Both the position numbers and the translations under genes were made by a program. The notes under the pieces were generated by a model that was not told where the DNA came from, did not search any database, and saw only the letters and a program-made list of their open reading frames with translations. A stretch of DNA of 64,000 nt from Isoetes taiwanensis. Taxonomy: Eukaryota > Streptophyta > Lycopodiopsida > Isoetales > Isoetaceae. This document shows positions 39,443 to 50,014 of the stretch, one piece after another (the first letter of the stretch is position 1; every line of letters starts with the position of its first letter). The stretch spans positions 9,375,077-9,439,076 of the forward strand of contig JAJEKV010000039.1 in NCBI GenBank assembly GCA_021234155.1, in the 5' to 3' direction.

Positions 39443-41221
39443 TCATTTGCTAGGTCTACAACAGATACCCTTTGTTTCCGGTTCAGACTCTGAGTACTTT
39501 CTAAGCACTTTATGAGCATCCTTCCACATCTGGAAATTGGAGTATATGCTTGACATGAGAATATATGCTGTAGAACAAAGGGGGTTTAAACAAACAATGG
39601 CATCAAAACATTGCCGCCCTAATTCCACATTCATATACGATCTGCAAGAACTAAGGAGACTCCGCCATAAACAAAGGCCAGGGTGTGCACTATCCTCGAG
39701 TAAATTTACTGCTTCCTTGAAGGATCCTGCACGGCCAAGAAGATCAACCATGCAGTTAGTATGCAATATGCCTGCCTGCATCCCATAGTAGTCCCTCATT
39801 GTTCTAAAATACCAAAGACCTTCATCAACAAGACCAGCATGGCTGCATGCAGTAAGAATACCAATGAATGAAATGTCATCTGATCTAATGCCACTATGTA
39901 ACATGCTGTCAAAACACCAGGTGGTTAATCCAGCATCACCAAGTTGTGCATATCCTGCAATCATTGCATTCCATGATACTAGATTTCTTGTTTGCAACCT
40001 GTCAAAGACTCTACATGCCTCCTTTACGCTTCCACAATTTGAATACATATCCACAAGGGTACTGCCGACAACAATATCAGACTGAATCTTATCTTGAATG
40101 ATTTGCTCATGGATACGCCTACCTTGTTCTATAGCACCTATACATCCACATGCCTTCATGATGTTAAGAAATGTTACTTTGTTTGGTTTGATCCCATGAT
40201 GGAGCATGCCTCCAAAACATCTTAAGGCATCGGAACCTTCACCATACTGGGCATACCCTGCAATCATCGCACTCCATGACACAACATTCCTTCTTGGTAA
40301 ATTGTCAAACATTTTGCATGCCTCCTCCAAACTCATGCACTTGGCATATGTATCAATTAGAGTACTCCCAACAATAATATCAGATTGAATGCCACTTTGA
40401 ATCATCTGTTCATGAGTTTTCCTAACCTGATGTAGAGCTCCCAGGCTGGCGCAAGCTTTCAATATGCCCAAAAAAGTTACATTGTTTGGTTCTATGCCTT
40501 CTTCAAGCATATCTTCATAACATTCCAGGGCAAGGACACTTTCTGCATGGTGAGCATATCCAAAAATCAGTGCACTCCATGACACAACATTCCGCCTTGG
40601 TAAGTTCTTAAAGACCAACCATGCTTCTTCTAAACCTCCACATTTAATGTATATGTCTACAAGGGCACTCCCAACAACAATGTCATAATGAAGCCCAGCA
40701 AGAATAATCTGATCATGCACAAATCTCCCCTGTTCTATGGAACACATATCACCGCATGCTCTTAAAAGACCTAATAACGTAAACGTATCCGGCCTTTTGT
40801 CTTCCTGTTGCATAGAATTATATAATACAAGACCCAATTCACCATTGCCAAGCTTGCCATGGGCATCAATAACTGCATTGTAAGTATAATTGCTTGCTTT
40901 TGCAACCTGGCTAAATGCAAAGTTGGCTTCAACCAGACTTCCACAAGATGCAAAAAGACGAATAACGTGATCAGCCAAGATAGAAAGGCAATCTAGACCA
41001 TTGCCGATCAACAATTTTTGCATTACTCTACAGAGTTGCAGGTCTTGCCGTTTTGCGCATTCATGTAATAAACGCAAAGCAAGACCTATAGATATCGTTG
41101 TCTCTTGTTGTTTTAATCCGGCGGATTTTAAAATGTCATCTAACAATCTCTGCTTGCTTAAATTTCGGAAATGTCTAGAGATAATGGGCGACAATTTTTT
41201 TAACCATCTTGAACTCAACAT
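39443..41221 (-). CDS. PLS-class pentatricopeptide repeat protein with C-terminal E-type motif
   Basis: Intronless 592-residue protein starting MLSSRWLKKLSPIISRHF. A TTG lies just upstream, but the ATG is the natural start. The basic, acid-poor first ~35 residues look like a mitochondrial or plastid targeting peptide. From about residue 80 to 510 there is a run of P, L and S repeats: RRNVVSWSALIFGYA at 209-223, RRNVVSWSAMIAGYA at 310-324, TRNLVSWNAMIAGYA at 411-425, LVDIYIKCG and LVDMYSNCG linkers, and the H(A)GLVDEG/MVDLLGRAG block at 461-500. Residues about 515-585 (LWRSLLSSCRSYMNVELG ... TAYILMSSIY) form an E1-like motif. There is no E+ or DYW extension. Proteins of this class bind organellar RNA base by base and usually specify C-to-U editing or processing sites; without a DYW domain it would need a partner deaminase. 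The target RNA cannot be told from the sequence here. Confidence 0.93.
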   Translation of the reverse strand: MLSSRWLKKLSPIISRHFRNLSKQRLLDDILKSAGLKQQETTISIGLALRLLHECAKRQDLQLCRVMQKLLIGNGLDCLSILADHVIRLFASCGSLVEANFAFSQVAKASNYTYNAVIDAHGKLGNGELGLVLYNSMQQEDKRPDTFTLLGLLRACGDMCSIEQGRFVHDQIILAGLHYDIVVGSALVDIYIKCGGLEEAWLVFKNLPRRNVVSWSALIFGYAHHAESVLALECYEDMLEEGIEPNNVTFLGILKACASLGALHQVRKTHEQMIQSGIQSDIIVGSTLIDTYAKCMSLEEACKMFDNLPRRNVVSWSAMIAGYAQYGEGSDALRCFGGMLHHGIKPNKVTFLNIMKACGCIGAIEQGRRIHEQIIQDKIQSDIVVGSTLVDMYSNCGSVKEACRVFDRLQTRNLVSWNAMIAGYAQLGDAGLTTWCFDSMLHSGIRSDDISFIGILTACSHAGLVDEGLWYFRTMRDYYGMQAGILHTNCMVDLLGRAGSFKEAVNLLEDSAHPGLCLWRSLLSSCRSYMNVELGRQCFDAIVCLNPLCSTAYILMSSIYSNFQMWKDAHKVLRKYSESEPETKGICCRPSK

Positions 41222-41247
41222 CAAAGAGTATGAAGTTTGTCTTACCT

Positions 41248-41620
41248 GCCACCGGCGGTAGAGCCATGCGCGAACTGCTCCCTGCTTTCTGTGTAACTAT
41301 GGACGGTAACTAAAGGTAATTTTGTCAATTAAATAACATCTACTTACTTAAAATGTGTTTGGGGGTGGGTGTCCTCTTTTTTCCGGCCACCGGTGGACAT
41401 CAAAATCCGGCAAAAAAGCGAAATTTTGGGATCAGAAAACGTAAATCCGGCAAGAAGGTAATTTTCGTTACCATTTTTTTTTATTTTTCTCTTAAAGGCG
41501 TTATGTAAGCGTTAGGTTATAATTTTAGGTTATACACTCAAAATCCGGCCTTCCCTTTCTTCCACGACTCTCCTCCTCTGTTTTCTTCCACCATCTTAGA
41601 ATGCCAAAGCAGGCCGTAGT
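41248..41620 (-). promoter_or_regulatory. Putative upstream/promoter region of the PPR gene
   Basis: This is the first sequence upstream of the PPR start that is not shared with the broken copy. AATCCGGC occurs three times (about 41405, 41453 and 41549), and two related GCCACCGG motifs occur at 41249 and 41386. A pyrimidine-rich stretch with CTCCTCCTCTG follows at 41560-41590, facing the other way. It may serve as a bidirectional promoter. No TATA box is obvious, and the roles of the motifs are inferred from repetition only. Confidence 0.35.
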
Positions 41621-43960
41621 AGCTTCAGGCGCAGGCGCACAAAGACGCTCAAGAATGCCACGGTTTTTCTCAAGCAGGGGTAATTTTGGGGACATTATTT
41701 TCCTTTAATTATTATCCCATTTGGGTTCAGCTACTCATCCGGATCGATTCCCTCCTCTAAATGTGACGTTTAGGTTTTGCAGTGGAGCTTTGGAGCGGCC
41801 ACGGTCGGATCTAGGATAGCCATTTTACTAACATTTCTGCTGATGCCGGTTTTCCTTAAACCTATCCTCAAGTCGTGCAGTGGACTAAGATTTTGGGAGA
41901 GAAAACGAGGTAAATCACTTGATTTGTAAAATTCTATGGCAAGGTATTGACCATAAAATCAAGATTTCCTTGGATCTGGTGATTTCACTAAATCGCAGGA
42001 GCTTGGAGATGGAGAAATCGCTGGACTTTTCAGAGGTTCAAGACTTGCTTGGATTTTTTTATGCCAGAATGTATCGGTTCCTTCTTTCCCTAATTTCTTA
42101 CTACAAAAATAATGTAAATCCCCCTTGCATTATGATCATATGATTTTTTGAAATGCCGCAGGTGCCGTGGATCTCGCTTTTGATTATGGCCGGTTTAAAT
42201 CTTGAAATCTCAGCGTCTTCATGAGCTGTCCTGAATCGCCACAACCATCAGATATATTTTTCTATGCTCCTTATAGCAAGGGCTGGAGCTGCAACTGGCT
42301 GGAGCTTCAGGTAAAATTTTCGTAGCCCATATTTTCATCTCTTATCTTTCAGATATAAACTTGATCGATTGCAACTTTTTCTTAGCAGCAGATCAAGTTT
42401 TGCAAAGGGAATCATTCATGCTTACGGAAGAGCAAATAGAGAGCAAATAGATTCATGGGAAGATTAGGTATGAGTCTATGGGTTCTGTTATGTTATGTCT
42501 AAACTGATAACTACACATCGGCAAGTTATGGACATGGGGCACGAAGTTTTAGAGCATTGATAATTTTAAGCATGTTCTCTATGGTGACCCAATGGAGTTT
42601 CTGCAAATGTTAATCTGATGTTTCATTCCTCTCTTATAGTGAATAGTAATGATTGTTTCTAAATGATGTTTCTTCATGTTGAATCTCAGGTTTCAGACTC
42701 CCACCAGCATGTGCAAAACAACTCATAAGCAATATAGTATGCAAGTTTCCAAGACCTGTTTCTTTATTTTTTTTTACATTTCATCTTCTGCAACAGTCAT
42801 CCAACATTTCTTTTTCGATAAGGACTAAATTGTTCCAGTGAATGTGCTTTTTCTTTTATCAATTGTTGTTGAATTTGGTATGATTGAAGCACTCCTAACT
42901 GATACCTTTTTGCTTCCATCTGACAAGCTGTGACCAGGCACCAAGCACAAAGTTGTTGAACATATGTGTTACATGCTATGGTGATCATAATCTATGTCCA
43001 AAAATTTGCCCACAGATGTCCCCAGTTCTTCTGGCTGTGCCATGCACTAGAGATTTGTATTACATGTGTCTTTGTCAAATTTTGTGGAGCAGCAAACTGC
43101 AAATAGAGGCATTTCTTCTTCAACAGTTCACGGATCTTTTAACTTTTTTGTTGCTTCTTGAAATGGTAGCATTTTATGTTAAGCAAATAGAAATTGAGTA
43201 GTGGCATCGTGCAATTCTTATCTACTGAATGGAATGGCTATTCTGGTTTGCAAATTATACCCACTTAAGTTCGTTTTTGCACAATGTTTATTCTGCACCA
43301 GATCTTCTATTGTATTGAAATGCAAATTCATATGCATTTTTATGTGAAGGACAATAAGATTTACAATTAGATTATTTCCTTCTGAAAAGGAACTTTAAAT
43401 TATTTGATATAAAAAAACTTTGCTAGAATTGCGATAATTTGCACGTCGGTCCGTCCTCTGCCTTGGTTGTACATGAGTTTTTCTTTAAATTGTGTTTGAG
43501 GATTTTTGCTGTTAAAAGTGCACTAAAAAGAAGCTTAGATAAAGAACCATCCTTATTTCTAGGTAGACATAAGTCCTCCACCTATTTGCAACTCTAAATC
43601 TTGAGCATTTTGAGTAGGTTAAAATCTTGATATGAAATGTTGCTTCATTATGATATAGAAGAAAAAGGAAAATGGTTAATCCTTCCAACGGGGCGACTCA
43701 TAAAATAAAGGTCCAGGCCCATGATTCAGATTGAGAGCATTAAGGTCAGTAAATTGAACAAGACCACATTGGTTGGAAATTTGTTGAGGGCAAAATCTTA
43801 ATACAAGTAAATACAGAAGTGCCTGCATTAGCATGGCAATGCCGAGCACACGTTTCCATTATACGAACAGAAGCAAATTTCTTGCAGATATCAAGATGTG
43901 CTATTGATGGAAGTTGCACATAATATAGACGTTAATGGCCGAGTAAAAATATAGGCTAGG
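41621..43960. other. Gene-free sequence ending in a Helitron-like terminus
   Basis: No frame of note: the longest, at 42953-43201, has no recognisable domain. Several GGTAA/TTGCAG-like splice motifs between 41620 and 42310 on the plus strand could belong to a non-coding transcript or a UTR. The right part may be the body of the Helitron whose 3' end lies at 43996; I could not find a matching 5' TC end. Confidence 0.35.
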
Positions 43961-43966
43961 ACATTA

Positions 43967-43996
43967 GCCCGGCAACGCCGGGCACACGTTTACTAG
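43967..43996 (+). mobile_element. Helitron-like 3' terminus (hairpin + CTAG)
   Basis: A perfect 7-bp stem with a 3-nt loop (GCCCGGC AAC GCCGGGC, 43967-43983) is followed 10 nt later by CTAG (43993-43996) and then a T. A GC-rich hairpin about 10 nt before CTRR, with insertion in front of T, is the diagnostic 3' end of Helitrons. A diverged version (GGCAATGCCGAGCACACGTT, 43836-43855) occurs about 130 bp upstream, without CTAG. Confidence 0.7.
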
Positions 43997-43999
43997 TGG

Positions 44000-44400
44000 T
44001 ATTATTTAGGCCAGATTCCACATTGGGAATTTGCGGATGCCAATTACCTCACAACCCATCAAAATCGACCACGTCTCTGACTCAATTTGCCGCACTGATC
44101 GAATTTCGCTTCCTGTGACAATTGCAACTTATTTGCTAACGTGGCGCTCAAAATTTGACATGCAACTGTCGGCCGATTTGCCTGACAATTAGGCCCCTCG
44201 ACGGGGCAAGAAATTTTTTGCTTCTACATGTTCTTCCCGCCCTCGGGGAAGCCCGCGAATTGGGTCCTGCGAGCTATAAAGTTCCACATTGGGTGGAGCA
44301 AAACATAACTTGCACAGGTTTGAGCTGTCGGAACACAACAAAGAGCCATAATTTGTTGAGGTTTTAATAGTTTGCTGAGGTTTTATTGATATCGGGAAGT
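44000..44400. other. No gene recognised
   Basis: Moderately GC-rich sequence between the Helitron-like end and the LINE. CCACATTGGG occurs twice (about 44017 and 44285). Nothing coding. Confidence 0.4.
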
Positions 44401-44425
44401 TTTACTCGAAACCGGGCAGAAACCA

Positions 44426-45342
44426 ATGGAGGTGAGAGCATGGGAGAGGACTATCAGATACCTAATAAAGGACAAATATAGGAGACCACCAAGGGAAGCT
44501 GTCAAGTATTGCATCATCGAGTCAGTAAAATCACACATTCTCGTAGGCAGTGGGTGGTTTAAGGATGTAGCAAGGTGGACCAGAGAAATGGAAATGAATC
44601 TGAGTGACCTAATAAACGAAGGGAAGTGGAATGAAGAATGGGCAGATAGAGCTACAAGAGCATGGTTGCAAAAACACACAAGACCCAAGACACTCTGGCT
44701 CATGAAAGTCTTCAATCCAGAACAACAGGTGGGACATCAGATGTACCGAGATAACCTGCTAGGAAAGTCCAGAAGAGACATCCTGGCAAGATTTAGAATG
44801 GGGAGTCATGATCTAAGAATTGAAAAGGACAGGTGGAGGGGAATAGAAAAGGAGTGCCGGATATGCAGAATCTGTGACACTGGGGAAGTGGAGGATGAGA
44901 ACCACATGATTAATTAGTGCCCGATATACGGAGACATCAGAGACAAATACAGAAATATAAGATGGGGACAACCAATACACATTCTGATGATAAGGACAGA
45001 AACAATGCGAGACATGGCAGACGCAATCCAGGGAATGACGATCAGACACCGAGAAGTACACAAGGAAAGAGGGATTGTAATATGAACCGCACAAGAGGCG
45101 ATTCATAAACCCCACACAAATTGTTCAGTTAAAAGCTGATTGATAACGACGCACCACCGCACGGCCACGATGCCGATGTAAAGCGGGGTGCTGGTACTAA
45201 TAGAAAAAAGGAAGCCTTCAAAAAAGGCTATAATAAATCAGCGTGATGTGCTAGTAGCGCCCTTTCAGGGAGCTCGCCCATGCTATATAAGTCCAGGGGC
45301 CTGAGGGCACAAGGGACATTAATTTCTATTCTATTCTATTCT
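44426..45342 (+). pseudogene. 5'-truncated LINE with CR1/L2-like C-terminal cysteine motif and (TTCTA)n tail
   Basis: The frame 44426-44917 (163 residues) ends with RFRMGSHDLRIEKDRWRGI followed by C-R-I-C, the GEVEDENH stretch and, past a stop, CPIYGDIRDKY. This C-x2-C...H...C tail after an R-x-G-x-H-x-L-x-IE-x-x-RW block is the form I know from animal CR1/L2/Rex-type LINEs, and differs from the CPLC...HCFFLC zf-RVT of the plant L1-like LINEs elsewhere in this window. The plus strand continues as 3' UTR to a tail of three to four TTCTA units (45324-45342) in place of poly(A). One in-frame TAG (44915) interrupts the motif. RT and endonuclease domains are missing. Confidence 0.7.
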
Positions 45343-45568
45343 AATTGCAAAGGTTTTTCGATTTCAGGAAGTGTTTACAGGATACTAGGACTTGCATCAA
45401 TACAGATTCCAGGGATTTCTGAAAGAATTCAAGTAGGTAGTTCTTAAAATCTTGTCCAATTACAGTAACATTTCCATTGATTCAGTTCATACATTTCCAT
45501 TGATTCAATTTATCATACTGTGTAGGATTGCTTAATTTTATTCCTTTCTTGTTCAAATTGTTGTAGGC

Positions 45569-46397
45569 ATGGATTCCATGGATTCTCCAATTGACATTGT
45601 CTTCTCCACTCAAGAATCTCAAGCCGCTCTTTCATATGTTGAACCAAATGTAGTGCGTCCTGTGAAGATTCCAGCACGCCGTTCCCAACTTCCAAATCCA
45701 TTTCTTACCACTACTTACTCTGGTACTTACTCTCAGATTTCCCATGAAGGATACGTTCCTCTTAATCTGAACCCTCAACCACCTTACATCTCTTCTCCTT
45801 TGCCATCACCTAAGGTTGTTCCTCCATCTAAATCCCAACCCGCTAAGAGGCAATGTGCATCGACTAAAAAGGGAAAATGAGATGTAGCAGCAAACGAAGA
45901 TGAGAAAGTAGATGCTTCTAGCAAGTTCGCAAGATGGGTGGACAAATGGAGAGTTGCCTTAATTCACATCAGATGTGAGATGCAGGACGAGTTTTCCACC
46001 ACCAAAACAAGGTGTCAACCTTTGGAGCGCTGTTTATACTAAGATTGTGGCCGCATGCCCTGACTTTGACAAGGACCACCAAGCTTGTAGGAGAAAATGG
46101 AAAGCATTATGGACAGAGTACATGGCAGATAAGGCCCACAATAATGTTTATGGGAATAATGCCAATAGAGCCAATGTGCGCAAAGCTGTCCATGGTGGTT
46201 CCATCTCAAATAGCAACGAGTCCTCGATAAAGTTGGAAGGTGAAGAAGAGGTAGAAGAGAAACCTAGTGTGGCAAAGCGTAGAGACATTGGGAGGAAGAA
46301 GAATCTAGTTCTTCAAGAAATCAATGATGGCAGGAAGGAATTTTTGGACCAAATGGCTCACATGGCTTCATTGGAGGAGCCCAAGGTAGCGCTCTAA
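45569..46397 (+). pseudogene. PIF/Harbinger-associated Myb/SANT (trihelix-like) protein
   Basis: The frame 45569-45880 (MDSMDSPIDIVFSTQESQ...) is Ser/Pro-rich. It is followed, through a TGA at 45878, by KFARWVDKWRVALIHI and, after a frameshift near 45990, by GVNLWSAVYTKIVAACP and ACRRKWKALWTEYMADK. Together these give the three-helix SANT/Myb DNA-binding pattern of the accessory protein of PIF/Harbinger transposons, which helps the transposase bind the element ends. The C-terminal half (EEEVEEKPSVAKRRDIG) is charged and ends at 46397. A transposase of the same family lies 2.1 kb downstream, supporting the assignment. One stop and one frameshift make it a pseudogene, unless an intron removes 45880-45990. 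Confidence 0.68.
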
Positions 46398-47930
46398 GGA
46401 AAAAATGTCGTTCTCAAAAATTGAGATATTGTTAAATTGGGAGTTGTTATTCTAATTCTGGTAATTAATTTTGTATCGATGTTTGTGACGTGGTAAGTTC
46501 CAGGTTTCTAGATAGCTGGTCGGTCAACTATGCCATTAGAGTTCTTGCTAGATTTGTTCTACTTAGGTTGCTTATGGTGTTTGCTACTACAGCCATTACT
46601 GCATTCCATGCCATTACTGCATTGAATTCATGTTTCTAAGCAAGTCGTAAAGCTAGGCAAATTTTCAGAGAATAGATTGAATAATGGCAACTATCCCTTG
46701 TGCCAACTCAAATGCCTTTTATGCAGGTCGTTACTAGTACGTTGAATGAAGGGTTTTATACATAACGACCCCAACATGATATTGAGGCTGTAAAGTGAAG
46801 TACTCTAGGCCTTGACAAAAAAACATTGTAATATCCTTTAGGCCAGGTTTATTTCAAACAGTTGGAATGACTTTAAGAGGTGAAAATGACTCAATTAGAT
46901 AGAAGCAAGCTGTTGTGCACATGCCACATGCACTCAGGAACTCTGCCCATAGTCTATCATAATGAGTCCATGAGACAATATTCTTGTTGGGCATGTTAAT
47001 TATGATAGCTCCTTAGCATTGCTATAAGAACAACAACAACAACATCAGACTCTAAACCAGTCTTAGTAATCTGTGTTCATGGATTCAAAATATTCTGCAA
47101 ATGCCAGCCAGTGTATGCATTCAAAATATTCTGTAAATTTGCTTCTTAATGTTTGTTTGACTTTTCAGACACATTTGGTTTTCAATTCTTGCTGACAAAT
47201 TTGTCACAGAAATATAGAACTCATGTTCCTAGTCAATGTTCTTGTTGGGCATGTTTGCAATGCTGCTCCTTAAGTAACCTAAGATTATAGCTCTTGTTAT
47301 GATTGTCATGCATCAACCAGACTGTCATATATGATAAAGTTAGACCATCTCATTTCCTTTTTCAGTTCTCCTTATAATTTTTAGTTCTTGCTTTCCTGGT
47401 CTCTTGACCAGTAAAGAAAATGTCCACACAACCACCATTAATGTAATGAGATATGCCTACATCCAAGGGTAGAGATAGTCTTTATGAAGGCATGTTGCAT
47501 GCGTGTAGGCAAATGCATGTTCCACGATAAAATAAGGCAGATAAGGAGAGGCTATTAAATTTATTGAACGGAAAGTTTAGCCATAGTTATGGTTTATAAC
47601 AAGCTACCTTCAAGTCTTCATAGTCATGTTGGGATTTATGCTCCTTGTCAATCTCAACAAGGCAAATTGCGTCAAGAAAAAGACGTTGGTATCTGTTATA
47701 ATGACTTCAGATTCCAGCTCTTGTTGAATAATGACTGTCATGCATCAACCAGACTGTCATATATGATAAAATTAGGCCATCTCATTTGCTTTTTCAGTTC
47801 TTGCTTTTAGTTCTCCTTATAATTTTCAGTTATTGCCTTCTTGATCTACTGACCAGTAAAGAAAATGTCCTAGTCTGTGCATTGCATTTTTTATTATTGA
47901 AGATGTACTTGTTCCATCATTTGATCATGT
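46398..47930. repeat. Non-coding region with a ~120-bp direct repeat
   Basis: No gene is supported. A segment beginning CATCAACCAGACTGTCATAT occurs at about 47310-47424 and again at about 47740-47872, ending in GACCAGTAAAGAAAATGTCC both times, with about 430 bp between starts. Shorter phrases (CATTCAAAATATTCTG, GCCATTACTGCATT) are also duplicated nearby. This is probably the inter-gene part of the PIF/Harbinger element. Confidence 0.55.
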
Positions 47931-47939
47931 ATTGAGAAG

Positions 47940-48444
47940 ATGGCCAGGATGGAGAAGATCTTGTGGGCCATATTGTTGTACCACATTCTGAAAGCATTGG
48001 TTGAGGAATCTTCACCCACAATGGTATTTACCCTCTATGCTTTCAAGATGCTCTTTCCCGGTTGCACATCCTGCGACATGGCAACCATTTGAAAGGAACC
48101 ACCTTCTCCGTTCAGGAAGACTTGACCCCAGCACAACTCTGTAGATGGAAAGAAGAATTATGTCGTGTGCGAGAGGCTCACCTACAACGGAAGTGGGTCA
48201 TTTATAGGGGAGGTCAAGCTATCATTCGAGATCAGTGGCCATCTGATCCATGGGCAGTTACTGTATAGCCATGTATTTTTTTTGTTTCGCTCTGGTTTCA
48301 TTTCTATTTTTTTTGTTTGCTATCATTTGTGGGGGCACATGCCCTCCTTTTTTGCTCTGGTCCCATAACCTGATTGGGTTCCTGTGGACGTTAAAAGGTT
48401 TATCTTATCTTATCTTATCTTATCTTATCTTATCTTATCTTATC
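47940..48444 (+). mobile_element. LINE ORF1-like fragment with (TATCT)n tail
   Basis: The frame 48062-48268 reads ILRHGNHLKGTTFSVQEDL, TPAQLCRWKEELCRVREAH and GGQAIIRDQ. This resembles the C-terminal domain of LINE-1 ORF1-type RNA-binding proteins, where a K/R-rich block is followed by D-L-T...Q...R and a short basic helix. A related block lies on the minus strand at 56150-56300. It runs directly into a 3' terminus (GGTCCCATAACC ... GTGGACGTTAAAA) and about nine TATCT repeats (48401-48444). It lies between the two PIF/Harbinger genes, presumably as an insertion. Confidence 0.55.
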
Positions 48445-48459
48445 ATTGGATGGAAATGT

Positions 48460-49402
48460 GTTCATATTTAACAAGTTGCACTGACGGTAGAACAATAAGA
48501 GGAGCTCCCCATGTTTGGACTTATAGCACGCCCTCTAAGTTTATGGAAGCCACTCTTTTATCGTCTTACACAGATGACATGTTTAAGAGTAGACAACGAT
48601 TGTCTAGGGCTATATTTAGTATGTATGTAGTGTGTTAGGCCTGCCACTTATTCGTCAGGATATATATATGCGCACAGCTATATCTATGGAAAAAGGATTT
48701 GCATTGCTCTGACAAGACTTGCAACAAGGAATTTTATAAAGGAAATTGTAGATTAATATAGTGTGGGCTATACAACGGCACAGAGGGCTATATTCGAATA
48801 AGAATCTGCAAGATTTATGTATAACAATGGCCTTCTCTTGATCGCATGCATACCTTATCATGTCAGTTTGAAGGTTTGAAAGGGATCCCTTTGTTGTTGG
48901 GGCTATTGATGGTAGTCATCTATCGATTATTGCACCTACTGAAAATTTGCAGGATTATTACAACAAGAAAGGCTTTCATTCAATCTTGTTACAAGTGATT
49001 GTGAGCGCAGATTGTTGTATATGGGGCTATGATGTTGGCTGGGCAGGCATCATTCACGATTGGAAGTTATTTAAACAAAGCGAAGCTGGAAAGAGGAGCA
49101 AAGCTGGGCACTTGAGAAACTATTGTCTAGTAGTTGATGCGGCTTACCCTCCACGGCCTTGGATGCTTTTGTCATTCGAGGGTCATAAGGATGGACTTAG
49201 CAGAGTGGAGTATCATTGGAATTATATTCAGTCTAGCACGAGAATCCCAGTAGCATGCACATTTGGCACGTTGAAGTCAAGATTCAGGATCTTGTTGAAG
49301 AGAAATGATACGCAGTTAGAAACAGTGCCAGATATTGTTGTTGCTTGTCTTATATTGCATAATCTTTATGTGAGACAAGGTGATGGGTTTAATAACAACT
49401 AG
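48460..49402 (+). pseudogene. PIF/Harbinger transposase (DDE_4 type), inactivated
   Basis: An N-terminal block (LLSSYTDDMFKSRQRLSRAIF, about 48556-48620) is followed after stops and frameshifts by a long open stretch from about 48873 to 49402. There RDPFVVGAIDGSHLSI carries the first catalytic Asp and DVGWAGIIHDWKLF the second. The third block reads STRIPVACTFGTLKSRF, where family members have VE..FG.LK.RW, so the catalytic Glu appears to be Ala. VVDAAYPPRPWML and ACLILHNLYVR are also typical. An upstream TGA (about 48870) and the missing Glu make it catalytically dead as read. With the Myb/SANT gene at 45569-46397 it forms the normal two-gene set of PIF/Harbinger elements. Confidence 0.82.
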
Positions 49403-50014
49403 ATAGATGAAGCGAAATCTGAATTATAGGCAGCCATAGAATCAGAAAGGAAAAGTAAAAAATACGCAGAGCGAGTCACTTTTTCAATCACTTTTTTGGA
49501 AGGAAAAAAATCTTGTAGCCGCTAGATGTTGTTTTGTTCCTGTTTCTCTTTTTTGTGGACCATTGAAAAATTTGGCCGCAACTTCCTATTCTTGGCCGCG
49601 ATCCGATCTGATTCAATCTGTTCTTGACGGCAGCTTCTTGCTGAGCAATGAAACATGGCGAAGACCAGCATGGATTTGATTGTTGCTAGTATGAGCTCTA
49701 AAAGCTTTGATTGGGTTTGAGATGCTGGGTTATGCAGATGGTGGATTTGTGTGGTGAATCATTACAAATTTATATTTGGAATTCCAATTTTTGCTTTCTA
49801 AGAAGCAATTTGTGTGTTGTTAATTAATCTTGCAAAATTGCTTCGATGCAAATAAAAGAGCGCAGCAGACTTATTACTATCTGAGTTAAAAAAACTGGAC
49901 CTCAAAGGTTTTCGAAAGAAAAACCATGGCAAAAATAAGAGTATTGTCAAACTGTACAAATATACATATCATAAAATATATATATACAAGTCTGGTAAGT
50001 GCCCGAGGATATAG
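49403..50014. other. No gene seen
   Basis: Probably the 3' part of the Harbinger element and flanking DNA. I could not identify terminal inverted repeats or a 3-bp target duplication by eye. Confidence 0.4.
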
